Source: Lucifuga dentata (taxonomy: Eukaryota; Chordata; Actinopteri; Ophidiiformes; Bythitidae). From it: 64,000 bases of DNA. Below the pieces are notes generated by a model. It saw only the letters and a list, made by a program, of their open reading frames with translations, ran no database searches and was not told the DNA's origin. Numbering within the stretch: the stretch's first letter is position 1; every line of letters begins with the position of its first letter. Both the position numbers and the translations under genes were made by a program. This document shows positions 24,364-63,693 of this stretch, one piece after another. The stretch lies in assembly GCA_014773175.1 (NCBI GenBank), contig VXCM01003404.1, forward strand, positions 1 through 64,000, in the 5' to 3' direction.

Positions 24364-24572
24364 TTGCCCTCCGCGCTCCCCTCTCCTTTCCTCCTCTTCG
24401 TCTCGCTACCTATGATGCTACTCGGGAACTACAGAGGAGGATGGAAGGGAGGGGAAGCAGCATCCTTTCACCTTCTCTCCTGCCTTCTGAACTACCACTT
24501 TCACCCTCCTGTTTTCTTTTCGCCCTCTTCGTCCACCCTCTCCTCCTCTTCCTTCTCCACCCTCGTGTCCAC

Positions 24573-51050
<26,478 letters not shown>

Positions 51051-51429
51051 CTACGGAGCAGGCAGGCGGTGAAAACAAATGCATTAAAAATGAAACGCCA
51101 CGAAGAAAAAGGACAGAAACAAAAACAGATGCAACTCCAGGACAAAAATATTAAAATATTTAGTAAGTTATGGTGAGTGGTGTGACTGAACAGACGCAAG
51201 GTGATATCAAATATAACTTACCGGCTTTATGTTCACCTCGATTGCTAACAAGTTCTCAGATTTGCAACTGTATTACATTACTACAGACTGGACCATCATA
51301 TTAAAATGTTTCTATATTTACAGTATATGTGCCTTGAAGCATCACGGGTATGATTTCAGACTGACTACATCTTTGTGGATCCTCTTACTGGATCGCGAAT
51401 TATTAAATGTTTTAGATCATGTTTCATTC

Positions 51430-51675
51430 TTTTCTGTGTCTTTGTCCACTTCCTGAAACTCCTCTTGCACACCTGGCTGTGGGAGGAGAGGGAGTCTCTC
51501 TTTGCATTTCCTCTCCCAAGGTTTTTTTCTCCCATTTTTTTCCATATCTGATAAGGTTTTTTAGGGAGTCATGGAGAGCTCAGGCTGGGTCAGGAGCTGT
51601 GGATGTGTGGGCCTGTAATGCCCTTTCAGACATTTTATGTGATATCGGATCATACAAATAAACTTGACTTCATTA
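51430..51675 (+). mobile_element. LINE/SINE-like 3' tail, partner at 13560-13812
   Basis: Carries GGGAGTCTCTCTTTG, AAGGTTTTTTAGGGAGT and ends ATACAAATAAACTTGACTTC. Confidence 0.5.
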
Positions 51676-51728
51676 TTAGTCATGTGATTGATCAAATAAT
51701 CAGTTACAGCACAGACGGATGATATAAT

Positions 51729-51995
51729 GATGAAGACGGCTTTTACCAAGATGTTTAAAACAACTGACTCTTTTACATTTGGACACACGTGTAAGAAGGC
51801 GAATCATTGAATTTTAAGGTGTATGTATCATCTGGACATTTGATTTTGAAAGATTAGGGGATTTGAAAAAAATAACAGGAAAACTAAAATACAGTATTCT
51901 GTTTTGGAAGTTGGTTGTCACAGTAACATAATGTGTATGCATGTAGTATTTGTTGGGATTAAACATGCAAAAAATCAACGGTCTGGTCCTTTAAC
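51729..51995 (-). mobile_element. TTAA-MITE, subfamily O, right part
   Basis: Right 267 bp of an O copy ending GGTCTGGTCCTTTAA. Confidence 0.8.
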
Positions 51996-52078
51996 ACCTG
52001 CTGAAAACCTTAATTTTGCTGCTGGTAATAGATACAGACATAAACACCCACATCTTATGTTGCATAGGCGTGATGCAT

Positions 52079-53214
52079 TTAAAGGACCATACCGCTGACC
52101 ATGCATGTTTGAGCCCAATATACACAATCTACATACATGTTACTGACAACTGTTTCCAAAACTATACACTACATTAGTGGTGAATTTTAGATTGTTTTTC
52201 CTACTTTCTAGACTGCCATTGGCTTTATTCATTCTAGCACACTATTAAAATCAGCTTGGAGAGACTTGAAACATGTGTAATCCATCACAGCAAACAACAC
52301 ATCTATTAGGGTTTTTTGTTGAAGTAACGTTATTTAACAGAGGTGCATGGAAGACAATGTATTTCTCCGCCAGGAAATATAGTTCCAAGAGAAGACAGCT
52401 TTTACGGAGCAATTAAAATGACTGTGCCTTCTACAATCGTTCCAAAGTGTTAGAAGGCAAAAAACTAAATTTTAAAGGACCATACCACCCATTTTGTACG
52501 TTTGAGCCTAATATATTCAATTTCCATATATGTTACGTTACTGACAATCATTTCCCAAAGGATAAAACTGTATTTCAGCTTTCCTGATATTTTGCAAATC
52601 TCTTTCAAAATCTTAAAATTAAAATGATACACCCACCTTAAAAGTCAATGTTTCTCCTGCTAATAGTTATGCAGCCTTATGAAGTCACGGTCCTTTAAAG
52701 TTTTCATTAAACGCAGGTCTTCTTTTTGGACTATATTCCCCGATGGAGACTTACATTACCTCCACACTTTTTATTGTGCTTAAATGTTAAAATTACAAAA
52801 TTTCTAAAAAAAAAAACAAAAACAAAAACTGAATACACGTCTTGTTGGTGATAATGGATTATCTATCCCAAGAATGTTTCAAGTATCAACAAGTTGATTT
52901 TAATAGCAGAATGAACTGAAACCAATGGAGGTCTGGAAGGTAGGAAAACATTTTTAATTCACCTTACATGGATGAAAATTGAATGTATTACACATGCATA
53001 ATAGAATGTATTAAACATGCAAAATGGTGGTATGGTCCTTTAAGGTGGGTGTATCACCTGAACTTTTGATTTTGAACGATTGGCAGATTTGGAAAAATAA
53101 CAAAAATGTTTTGGAAACTGGCTGTCAGTAACATAACATGTATGTGGATATATATATATACACACACACATATAGTGGGCTTAAATAGGCAAATTCGCTG
53201 GTATGGTCCTTTAA
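52079..53214 (-). mobile_element. TTAA-MITE, subfamily O, host of a nested Y copy
   Basis: O halves 52079-52475 and 53040-53214 join at AAATTTTAAGGTGGGTG, the normal family sequence. Confidence 0.9.
52472..53043 (+). mobile_element. TTAA-MITE, subfamily Y, nested at TTAA
   Basis: Flanks AAATTTTAA and TTAAGGTGGGTG each keep TTAA where the host has it once. Confidence 0.92.
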
Positions 53215-53478
53215 ATGCTGTTGTAAATTTGGAAACCTATCTGTACCACGCTCCTTATAATTTTTTTGCAGGTTGCCACTGCGCTGCTGTCAGTCAGAGA
53301 GAGAACAAGGTTAAAAAAACTGAACGGGAGCCCTGAAGCAGTAAATCACTTAAACTTGATTCTATTCCTCTTTTCCTGAAATTCTCTCTGTTCTTAATCC
53401 TCACCTGAATCCAACATCCAGCAACCAGCCAACCGAGAAAATGGAGTTTTCTCCTGCCTACCAATTACTGCTCACTCC

Positions 53479-53483
<5 letters not shown>

Positions 53484-53546
<63 letters not shown>

Positions 53547-53558
53547 NNNNNNNNNNNN

Positions 53559-53608
<50 letters not shown>
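53484..53608. repeat. (CA)n(GA)n - 12 N - (CT)n(CA)n
   Basis: CA then GA runs, a 12-N gap (53547-53558), then CT and CA runs. The GA and CT parts are mutually complementary. Confidence 0.9.
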
Positions 53609-53612
<4 letters not shown>

Positions 53613-53840
53613 AATACGCTTTTCACAAAAAAGGTCACCGAAGGTAAGAGACGGTGTGATTTTTTTTTTTTGGCTTGTTTTACACACGTGCTTGTGTTTT
53701 CACACACACTCTCACATGTATAAATTGTGATAACCTTGATGGTTGACACAGAAAAACATCATAATTCTTGTTGACCTTCCCCTTTGCAGCGTGTGTATGT
53801 CCTAATCTTTGTATTCACGTAATTATATGTTTGAGCCCAT

Positions 53841-53953
53841 GTGTGTGTGTGTGTGTGTGTGTGTGTCCACTCCGCCTCATATCTACACTTCTCCTTTATG
53901 GGTGTAATTACAGCTGTAGAGGTGGTAAAACAGCCTATCCTCCGATCTGTGTA

Positions 53954-53992
<39 letters not shown>

Positions 53993-54077
53993 ACTCCGCC
54001 TCATATCTACACTTCTCCTTTATGGGTGTAATTACAGCTGTAGAGGTGGTAAAACAGCCTATCCTCCGATCTGTGTA

Positions 54078-54143
<66 letters not shown>
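53841..54143 (+). repeat. Tandem duplication of a ~95-bp unique block between (GT)n runs
   Basis: The block from CCACTCCGCCTCATATCTAC to CCTCCGATCTGTGTATG occurs at about 53868 and again at about 53990, each followed by (GT)n. There is no N between the copies. Confidence 0.85.
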
Positions 54144-54451
54144 AGTGTGTGTCTGGAGCAAAGTGTTCTCTGTTTAGCGCTGCGTTGTTCACCCTTGGCT
54201 GCAGGCATCTCTGTAATTACAGCTTCTGTTATCTGACTTTGCATGAATTCGCTCTTGTGTGTATGTGTGTATGTGTGTGTGTTTGTATGTGTGTGTGCGC
54301 TCCTTTCTGTCTCAGCCCTCACGACAGATCGGTCTTATCTCTGTCAGCCGTGTGTGTTTTCGTGTGCGATCCCGCCCGCGGTCGAGAGGAGTTTGTAAAT
54401 GAACAGCTTCTGGCTTCATGACAGTAATTAGCAGGAAATGTGTTAGCGGAG

Positions 54452-54455
54452 CATT

Positions 54456-54503
<48 letters not shown>
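54452..54503 (+). repeat. (CT)n microsatellite
   Basis: Pure CT run. Confidence 0.9.
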
Positions 54504-54508
<5 letters not shown>

Positions 54509-54648
54509 CTCTCCGGTTTGAGAGGGTGAAGAGGGCAGACTCATTTTATTTTGATGACCTTGATGTTTAACGGGACATGTAATAATTCAAGCCGATCGTG
54601 ATGTTCGTGTCTGTGAGCTAGCACATGTTACGCTCTCATGGCACAGGA

Positions 54649-55015
54649 TTAAAGGACCATACCATCCATTTTGCATGTTTGAGCCTAATATATTCAATTT
54701 TCATACATGTCNAGGATTAAAGGACCATACCATCCATTTTGCATGTTTGAGCCTAATATATTCAATTTTCATACATGTCAACATTACTGACAATCATTTC
54801 CCAAAGGATAAAACTATATTTCAGCTTTCCTGATATTTTGCAAAGTCTCTTATTCTTTCAAAATCAAATATTTAAGTGGTCTGGAAGGTAGGAAAAACAT
54901 TTTTAATTCACTGTTCCAGTAGTATGCTTTGGGAAATGATTGTCAGTAAAGTTACGTGTATGAAAACTGAATATATTAGGGTGAAACATGCAAAATAGTC
55001 GGAATGTTCCTTTAA
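54649..55015 (+). mobile_element. TTAA-MITE, subfamily Y, internally deleted, with assembly repeat
   Basis: Left TIR and short body join directly to GTCTGGAAGGTAGG and the right TIR; most of the interior is missing. 54645-54711 is repeated at 54713-54779 across N 54712. Confidence 0.85.
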
Positions 55016-55169
55016 TATCACTTGATATCATCCCCATATTTGTAATAATTGTGAAGGTCATCTCTGATTTTAATTGCAAATCTTCCACTTGTGTATGTTG
55101 TAAATTAAAAAAAATTAACCACAAATGTGATATTAGTCATGTGTGAACCTGCATTCTGAGCTGCAATTA

Positions 55170-55193
55170 TTATTATTATTATTATTATTATTA
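55170..55193 (+). repeat. (ATT)n microsatellite
   Basis: Eight ATT units. Confidence 0.9.
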
Positions 55194-55750
55194 TGCTCCA
55201 TCTTTATCCATCAGTAGCTAAGGTAGAATTATTCAGCTGGGATTTGGGATTTTTGAGCATTTTTTTGTTTCTGAACACTTCCCAGCAGAATGAACTCTAT
55301 TTTGGAGAAACAGCAGCTGAAATCTCCAAAGATCGATGGTGATCTTCATTATCCATAACAGCATAAAAACACATTTTCCAGTAATGGCCCCTGAGTGAGT
55401 CCTCCACCCTGTTCTCCTAAATGTTACTGAAGTGTTCTATTATCAGTTTCCTCTGGTCTGAGTCGTTGTTACTTTTGTTGCATTTACTCTTGGTAGCCAT
55501 CAACAGAAGCATATGAAAACCATCTTGCTGCTCATTGGTCAGAAATGTCTGGGGCCAGAAACATCAAAAATCAAAAAATGGTGCTCTGTGGTGGCAAAAC
55601 GGCAAGAATGACTGATATGAATTGGTGCAGAATTCTTGTCACAGTCATCATTTGGTCCATATTCGGCAGCAGAACTTTCAGTATGACTTCATGACAATGG
55701 GTGTGATTCATAAAGTTTTGTGCAAGACGTACCAAAGCTGCTTTTAAAGA

Positions 55751-56340
55751 TTAAAGGACCATACCATCCATTTTGCATGTTTGAGCCTAATATATTCAAT
55801 TTTCATACATGTTATGTTACTGACAATCATTTCCCAAAGCATACTACTGGAACAGTGAATTAAAAATGTTTTTCCTACCTTCCAGGCCACCATTGGTTTC
55901 AGTTCATTTATACGCTATTAAAATCAACTTGTTTATACTTGAAACATTCATGGGATACGTAATCCATCATCACCAACAAGACATGTATTCAGGGTTTTTT
56001 CAAAGTTATGTAATTTTAGTGTTTAAGCGCAATAAAAAGCACAGAGTGAATGTATGCCTCCACCAGGGAATATAGTCCCAAAAGAAGACCTGTGTTTATG
56101 GAAAAATTTAAAGGACCCTGACTTCATAAGGCTGTGTAACTTTTAGCAGGAGAAACATGGATTTTTAAGGTGGGTGCATCCTTTGAATATTTGTGTCTGA
56201 AAGATTAAGAGATTTTGCAAAATATCAGGAAAGCTGAAATATGGTTTTATCCTTTGGGAAATGATTGTCAGTAATGTAACATGTATGAAAATTGAATACA
56301 TTAGGCTCAACCATGCAAAATGGATGGTATGGTCCTTTAA
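55751..56340 (-). mobile_element. TTAA-MITE, subfamily Y, complete
   Basis: 590 bp between TTAA motifs. Confidence 0.9.
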
Positions 56341-56439
56341 TGTTTGCTACGAGATGTTACCTACCACATTATTGTGTGTTAAATTTATGTTTTAGCCTAT
56401 TAGTTTATTATTGTCTTCACTCTCCATCTTTCCCCTTTT

Positions 56440-56795
56440 GGGTTTTTGGCTCGTGCACCATTCAAAACCTGCCTGTTCGGAACGGGCCGGACTTTATGGT
56501 GTGCACCACAACCTGCCATAATTTAGTTCTGCATGTCCTCGTGAGCTAGCTTTGTTTGCTGTAAGGGGTCGGGTTGAGACTGTGCCACTGGAAAGGAGCG
56601 TATGCTGCTGTGTCCAGAGCGTATCCTACCGCGCGGACTACTTTTTATCTGCAAATCTCAATTGGAGAACCGCTCATCCAAACAACTTCACACGACACTG
56701 CACGTCCTTGGGTCCTGAGCTGAATATCAACTTCATACATGACGGGTTCTAGAGATGTTGGTGCCACAGACAGAGATTCCTGGCTTTATAGTTAG
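56440..56795 (+). mobile_element. Helentron-like fragment (tentative), partner at 21855-22165
   Basis: Inverted counterpart of 21855-22165, e.g. GGGTTCTAGAGATGTTGGTG. Ends near a CTTTATAGTTAGATA word. Confidence 0.4.
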
Positions 56796-57284
56796 ATATT
56801 TTTTTTATCTGTAAAGCATCTTTGTGTCAAGAAAATCCTCTACAAATAAAATGTATTATTATTATTATAAGTATTATTACTATTGTTATTACCACGTTGA
56901 TAATGGCAAATGTCATCATGTTCCATCATTCATTAACATCTTTTTTTTTTATAAACATCTGTTACATCTTATAGTTTTTGCCTTGAAAGAGGCATTACGA
57001 CACTAATTATAAAAAAAAACAACTACGCAGAAATTATAACCTGTTTTATATTCTGGTCATAAATTTGAGCGGGATGATATCTGGGCGACGTTTCAGACTG
57101 TATTTGCCTCACATGTGTTAGCGATCAATAAATTTGATAGATACACTCACTCAGCTGATCGGTCATTGTGTTTAAATGGTGAGTTTTGATGGGATCTCAC
57201 AAACATTCTATTGGAGCTGCTCTTCTTCTTCCAGCCCCACCTGCTACACTCTGTCTCTTTCTCACACATACGCACACTCACGCA

Positions 57285-57321
57285 CGCACGCGCGTGCACA
57301 CACACACACACACACACACAA
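57285..57321 (+). repeat. (CA)n microsatellite
   Basis: Mostly CA, preceded by CG-containing units. Confidence 0.85.
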
Positions 57322-57618
57322 AATCTCACTTTTTACTTGGACAGCTTCATCTGTATTTTGCCACAACCCCAGGAGATGCTATTCAGAAATGTCAAGTGTT
57401 GTTCTTTTGTCAGATGTCAAAAAAAAAAAAAAAAAAAAAANACACATGAATTTATTCATTTTTAAGAGTTTTTTTTTTTCTTTTTCACCTGTCTGTATAT
57501 ATAGTTCTAGTGTGCGCAATTCTGGCACACACCATTGAGAATATACACAGTTTAATCTTGCAGACAGATCACATGCTTGAGTCAAATAAAGCCAAAATTT
57601 GTCCCTTTGTGCACTTTG

Positions 57619-58160
57619 TACACGTAATGTTAATGACAATCATTTCCCAAAGCATACTAATGGAATGGTGAATTAAAAATGTTTTTCCTACCTTCCAGAC
57701 CTCCATTGGTTTCAGTTCATTCTGGTACACTATTAAAATCAATTTGTTGATACTTGAAACGTTCTTAAGATAGGTAATCCATCATCACCAACAAGATGTG
57801 TATTCATGTTTTTGTTTTTTTTTAGAAGTTTCATAATTTTAGCGTTTAATCGCAATAAAAAGCGCATAGTGAATGTATGTCTCCACTGAGGAATATAGTC
57901 CCAAAAGAAGACCTGTGTTTATGGAAAAATGTAACGGACCGTGACTTCATAAGGCTGTGTAACTATTAGCAGGAGAAACATGTATTTTTAAGGTGGGTGT
58001 ATCACTTGAATATTTGATTTTGAAAGATTAAGAGATTTTGCAAAATATCAGGAAAGCTGAAATACGGTTTTATCCTTTGGGAAATGATTGTCAGTAACAG
58101 AACATGTATGAAAATTGATATTAGGCTCAAACATGCAAAATGGCCGGTATGGTCCTTTAA
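57619..58160 (-). mobile_element. TTAA-MITE, subfamily Y, left TIR eroded
   Basis: Starts within the left TIR at CACGTAATGTTAATGACAA; the right end is intact. Confidence 0.85.
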
Positions 58161-58814
58161 TGTGACAACCATATGCTGATTATTTAAGAGAAGCTTTATG
58201 AGTGAGCTTCAGTTATCATGTGACTCTGTGTTATCGTGATTTTTTTTTTATGAATCCCATCCAATGTGTTGAAAAGCACATATTGCTTCAGGTCACGTGA
58301 TAAAGACGTGCTGCCTTCAGGCAGCTGAAAAGGAGAACGGAGCACATATTGAGCTCCTTTCACATGCTAATGATCAATCATTTTTAGCACTCGTCCAGAT
58401 GACGTTCCCGCCACAAAAGATCCACTCCACGTTTTATTTGTGACTTAGACCACGTCCTGAAAAGGGTCTCGGCGTGCATGTTTAGACCCACGATTGAGAG
58501 TGATTGCTGTGTTCAGACCTGAACAAACAGAGGAAAAAAATACATACAAGCCTGATTCAAACCAATAAAACACATAGGTGTGAAAAGGCCTTTAATCTCC
58601 AATGCTGAAAATGTATCAAAGCATTCACAGCATTGTTTGTTTTTGCATCAATTGTTTTTTTATTTCTCTTTTGTTTTTTTTTAATTGACATAGCAAAGGG
58701 AGGGAACAAGTAATAATACATACGTAATAATTACATACGACAATACCGATTATATGTGTTGTGTGAAGAGATTTCTGAATGGGAGAATAAGTATGTGAGA
58801 TAACTTACTTTGTT

Positions 58815-58847
<33 letters not shown>
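58815..58847 (+). repeat. (GT)n microsatellite
   Basis: Pure GT run. Confidence 0.9.
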
Positions 58848-58849
<2 letters not shown>

Positions 58850-59747
58850 TGAAGGGGGAATATAGAGATGTCCATGTGCGTAACAGAAGATGTAAGGGTT
58901 GATGTGACTCGGAGGACAAGGGAAATAACCAAACATGGGAATAAAAAGAAAGACAGAGAAGGAAAGAAAACATGAAATAAATAGAAAATTCATTATTTAA
59001 ATGAGAAAAAAACAAAACAAAAAAAACCCGACAGCGCAAGGCCGGCATCCACCAGCAACCGTCTGCAGCACCCACCCCCNACTCCACGACCCCCCAAGCA
59101 CCACAGCAGGCCCCCACCGAGCGCCATGAGCACGCCACGAGGACACAAGACATGAGGAAGTAAAAGCAACATGGCAGCAAGTAATAATGAGCATATTGAG
59201 AAATAAAATCATGCTGCAGCTGCATGCAAAGATGCACTTTTATTATTATCTCAAGTCAAATCAGATGTTTGCCAGCATGACTTCTTACTGTGCAGCATAT
59301 GACATCATCTCCTTATGGAAAAAGGGGCTTTTCTTTTACCTCTGATTTGACACACACACACACCCACACACACACACACAAAAGCACATCTAAAGTGATT
59401 CGATACACACACAGCCACACCATGAGTGAATGACAGATGAAGGAGGTTAATTGCCTCAGCGTTACATCATGGATGGCAGCAGGAGGTTATGAACGTGCCG
59501 TTATGAGGAGGGAGGGGAAATTAATATTCTGGCTATATCTCTGTCTTTTTTTTTTTTTTTTNTTTTTTTTTACTGTTTCCCATCTTTCATTTACCCTCTT
59601 TCATTTCCCCGTTAAAATCTCTCTGTGAATTCTCCAGTATTACATCGCCTCCCCTGCATCCTGCTGTTTCTGCTTGTGATCTATTCTGTTTTCTGATGAG
59701 TTTGAGACCTTTGCAGGACATCTTCAAAAAAAAAGAGGGCTCATTTT

Positions 59748-60342
59748 TTAAAGGACCTTCCCCCCATTTTGTTTGATTTTGAAAGATTTCACTTTGCTAG
59801 TATATTCAATTTTCATACACGCAATGTTACTGACAATCATTTCCCAAAGTATACACGGTGAATTAAAAATGTTTTTCCTACCTTCCAGACTGCCATTGGT
59901 TTCAGTTCATTCTGGTACACTATTAAAATCAACTTGTTGATACTTGAAGAGTTCTTGGGATAGGTAATCCATCATCACCAACAAGACGTGTATTCAGGTT
60001 ATTTTTAGAAGTTATGTAATTTTAGCATTTAAGCACAATAAAAAGCGTGGAGTGAATGTATGCCTCCACCAGGGAATATAGTCCCAAAAGAAGACCTCAG
60101 TTTATCAAAAAATTTAAACGACCATGACTTCATAAGTCTGCGTAACTATTAGAAGGAGAAACATGGATTTTTAAGGTGGATGTATCACTTGAATATTTGA
60201 TTTTGAAAGATTAAGAGATTTTGCAAAATATCAAGAAAGCTGAAATACAGCTTTATCCTTTGGGAAATGATTGTGAGTAACGTAACATGTATGAAAATTG
60301 ATATTAGGCTCGAACATGTAAAACAATGGTATGGTCCTTTAA
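59748..60342 (-). mobile_element. TTAA-MITE, subfamily Y
   Basis: Full copy; the left TIR carries a scrambled segment (GATTTTGAAAGATTTCAC) copied from the element interior. Confidence 0.85.
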
Positions 60343-60376
60343 GGGTTTAGCTTGAGATAATGACTATGATTTAGCT

Positions 60377-60551
60377 TTAAAGCACCATATCGGCAGTTTT
60401 GCATGTTTAAGCTCAATAAATACTATAAGCATAGACATTATGGATAATTTACTGCTCCAGTGATATATTAGGCAAATGTCAATAATGTAACATGCATATG
60501 GATTGTATATGTTGGGCTTAAACATGCAAATTTGATGGTATGGTCCTTTAA
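60377..60551. mobile_element. TTAA-MITE, subfamily O, minimal 175-bp form
   Basis: Little more than the two TIRs joined, 35 bp after the preceding Y copy. Confidence 0.8.
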
Positions 60552-60615
60552 CATCAGTATTAGTGTTAAATTTTGGTGTGGAACACTTATAGTCAATGTC
60601 ATCACTAGAGGGCCA

Positions 60616-60616
60616 G

Positions 60617-60671
<55 letters not shown>
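60616..60671 (+). repeat. (GA)n microsatellite
   Basis: Pure GA run. Confidence 0.9.
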
Positions 60672-60674
<3 letters not shown>

Positions 60675-61036
60675 TGAAACAGTCTTGCAGGTTGCTCTGG
60701 TGACAGAAACAACAATAAACAGTTTGGCAAAGTTTGATGTGAATTATGGGCACAGATGGCATTTATCTTTTATTAATTACACTTCTTGGCTTGAAGTGAC
60801 TGTAGCAGAAACCACTTTAGAAACAAACAAAGGAAAAGGAAAACAGAAAGTTGCATGAATTAGTAAAACTGTTGAAATGAGAAAACGACGACAGTCAGAA
60901 CCATTTGTAAATGCAACTGAAACTGGAACGAATCAAAAGCCAAAACTGGGCTAAGATCGACTGCAGACCCTCAGGGACGTGAGAAGTTTTGAAGGAATCA
61001 GAATCTAATTGTGCTCACATGAGCACAGTAATGCCT

Positions 61037-61582
61037 TTAAAGGACCATACCAGTGATTTTGCATATTCAAGCCCAATAAATGCACATTACATTATTGACA
61101 GACAACTTTCAAAACACAATTTTAGCTTTTCTGTTATCCTGCAAATCCCCTAATCTTTCAAAATCATACACTTACCTTAAACTTCAATGTTTCACCTGCT
61201 TACATGTTCATCCGAATGTAAAACCCGTCGTCTCCTGGGACTATATTCCCTGGCGGAGACATACATTGTCTTCCATGCAGCTCCATGTTGGATTCTTAAA
61301 TTAAGTTACTTTAACAAAAAAAAAAAAAAAAAAAAAANAAAAAAAAAAAAAAAAAACTTAAGTGTTTGCTATGATGGATCACGTATCTCAAGTGCGTTTA
61401 AGTCTCTACAAGCTGATTTTTAATTGCATAATGGCAGTCTGGAAGGTAGGAAAAACAATTCTAATATTTACCACTCCAGTAGTATATTTTGGGAAATGAT
61501 TGTCATTAACGTAATGTTATGTGGGTTATATATATACAGTATATTCAGCTCAACTTGCAATGTCGCCGTTATTGTCCTTTAA
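61037..61582 (+). mobile_element. TTAA-MITE, subfamily O
   Basis: Complete O copy with N (61338) inside poly-A. Confidence 0.87.
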
Positions 61583-61607
61583 CATGTCCATGTTGAAGGC
61601 AAGAACT

Positions 61608-62194
61608 TTAAAGGACCATACCGGCCATTTTGCATATTGGAGTCTAACATATTCAATTTTCATACATGTTATGTTACTGACAATCATTTCCCAAAGGATA
61701 AAACCATATTTCAGCTTTCCTGATATTTTGCAAAATCTCTTAATCTTTCAAAATCAAATATTCAAGTGATACACCCACCTTAAAAATCCATGTTTCTCCT
61801 GCTAATAGTTACACAGCCTTATGAAGTCACGGTCCTTTAAATTTTTCCATAAACGCAGGTCTTCTTTTGGGACTATATTCCCCGGTGGAGGCATACATTC
61901 ACTCCACGCTTTTTATTGAGCTTAAACACTAAAATTACATAACTTCTAAAAAAACCTGAATACACGTCTTGTTGGTGATGATGGATTACCTATCCCAAGA
62001 ACGTTTACAGTATCAACAAGTTGATTTTAATAGCAGAATGAACTGAAACCAATGGAGGTCTGGAAGGTAGGAAAAACATTTTTAATTCACCGTTCCAGTA
62101 GTATGCTTTGGGAAATGATTGTCAGTAACATTATGTGTATAAAAATTAAATATAGTAGGCTCAAACATGCACGATCACCGGTATGGTCCTTTAA
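61608..62194 (+). mobile_element. TTAA-MITE, subfamily Y, complete
   Basis: 587 bp between TTAA motifs, 25 bp after the preceding O copy. Confidence 0.92.
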
Positions 62195-63053
62195 GACAGC
62201 GTAGCGCTAAAAATCAGCCCATATCTGGAAGATTCTTGTGAGGGCAGAGTCACATTTAAATTCATGACATTGAAATTTCACACCGATTTCATCCCATTTC
62301 AGTGGAACCATCACGATCAGATCCATTTCAGGATATTTGCGTGAATCATGTGTCAAATTCACATTGTCACAGAAAGCACACCGTCGTAGAGAACTCGCCT
62401 CTTCTGCAAAACACTCCTCCACAATTCCCATCCTTTCTTTCACATCTGTTAAAGTTGAAATCCATTTCTCAGAGGACTTGCTGTTAAAATTGGTGAAACC
62501 TTCGCAAATCTGCTTTTAGCATCTGTGTTGTATATACCTGCAACAACTTCTGTATGTGCTAACACGCTAAACGGTGCCATTTACCCACTTTAATGCCACA
62601 ATTTCCACAGGTTTTTGTATTTAAAAAAAAAATCTACTTCACTTCCACCTTTAAATCAATGTACGCTCCTCTCTTCAGTGCTGTCATTCTCCATCTGTTT
62701 TCTTTGCTGGAAGAGCGCTGTGACTGGATGTCATCTCCACAGTTCCCATCGCAGTGTGAACTGACAAATTCCATATCTGCTTTTGAAGTTTTGATACCAA
62801 AGTGAGTGATCCTGTCCTGTCACCCACAATGATGCGTCCTGGTGTGACTGGATGAAAAATGTCGCACAGACAGCTTGTGGATTTTATGAAGCGTCAAAGG
62901 CAGTGCGGCGCTCTGTGAACCAGATAATATGCAGGAGCCCAGCAAAGACTTCAACCTGAGCTCACCAAAACCAAACCTGACAAGCCCAGCCTCACATCTG
63001 AGGGTTTTTTTTTTTTTTTTTTTTTTTTTTTGTACATTGTAGTGTAAATTAGC

Positions 63054-63693
63054 TTAAAGGACCATACCAATCAGCTATTTCTTCAGTTCTTTAGCAAATG
63101 AATTAAAAGACTAACCAACCATGTTGTATGTTTGAGCCTAATATATTCAATTTTCATATACGTAAGATTACTGACAATCATTTCCCAAACCATACTACTG
63201 GAACAATAAATTAAAAAAATGTTCCTACCTTCCAGACCTCCATTGGTTTCAGTTCATTCTGGTACGCTATTAAAATCAACCTGTTGATGCTCGAAACATT
63301 CTTGGGATAGGTAATCCATCATTGCCAAAAAGAACTTTATTCAGATTTTTTTGAGAAGTTTTGTAATTTTAGCATTTAATCACAATGAAAAGTGCAGAGT
63401 GAATGTATGTCTCCACTATGGAATATAGTCCCAAAAGAAGACCTGTGTTTATGGAAAAATTTAAATGACTGTGACTTCATAAAGCTGCCAAACTATTAGC
63501 AGGAGAAACATTGATTTTTAAGGTGGGTGTATCACTTGAATATTTGATTTTGAAAGATTAAGAGGTTTTGCAAAATATCAGGAAAGCTGAAATACGGTTT
63601 TATCCTTTGGGAAATGATTGTCAGTAACCTTACATATATGAAAACTGAATATATTAGGCTCAAACATGCAAAACGGCCAGTATGGTCCTTTAA
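63054..63693 (-). mobile_element. TTAA-MITE, subfamily Y
   Basis: Complete copy with about 38 bp of extra sequence in the left TIR (63067-63104). Shares its right TTAA with the next copy. Confidence 0.87.

Larger units (their letters stand above)
16278..24572. other. Region between the two genes, including the ctnnd2 3' UTR
   Basis: Repeats as listed. 16280-16990, 19000-19908, 20474-21544 and 22606-23510 have no gene signal. ankrd33b's last exon and DAP, which I recall lying between these genes in human, were looked for and not seen. Confidence 0.5.
56951..58270. repeat. Intronic segmental duplication, copy B
   Basis: Partner of 29361-30820; both flanks of the MITE match but the MITE interior is in the opposite orientation. 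Confidence 0.75.

Noticed and set aside
53480..54421. Frames in (CA)n/(GT)n/(GA)n runs
   Set aside because: Cys-Val, His-Thr or Arg-Glu repeats from dinucleotide translation.
62207..62443. Minus-strand 78-codon frame as a possible upstream ctnnd2 exon
   Set aside because: No armadillo signature and no match to recalled CTNND2 sequence.
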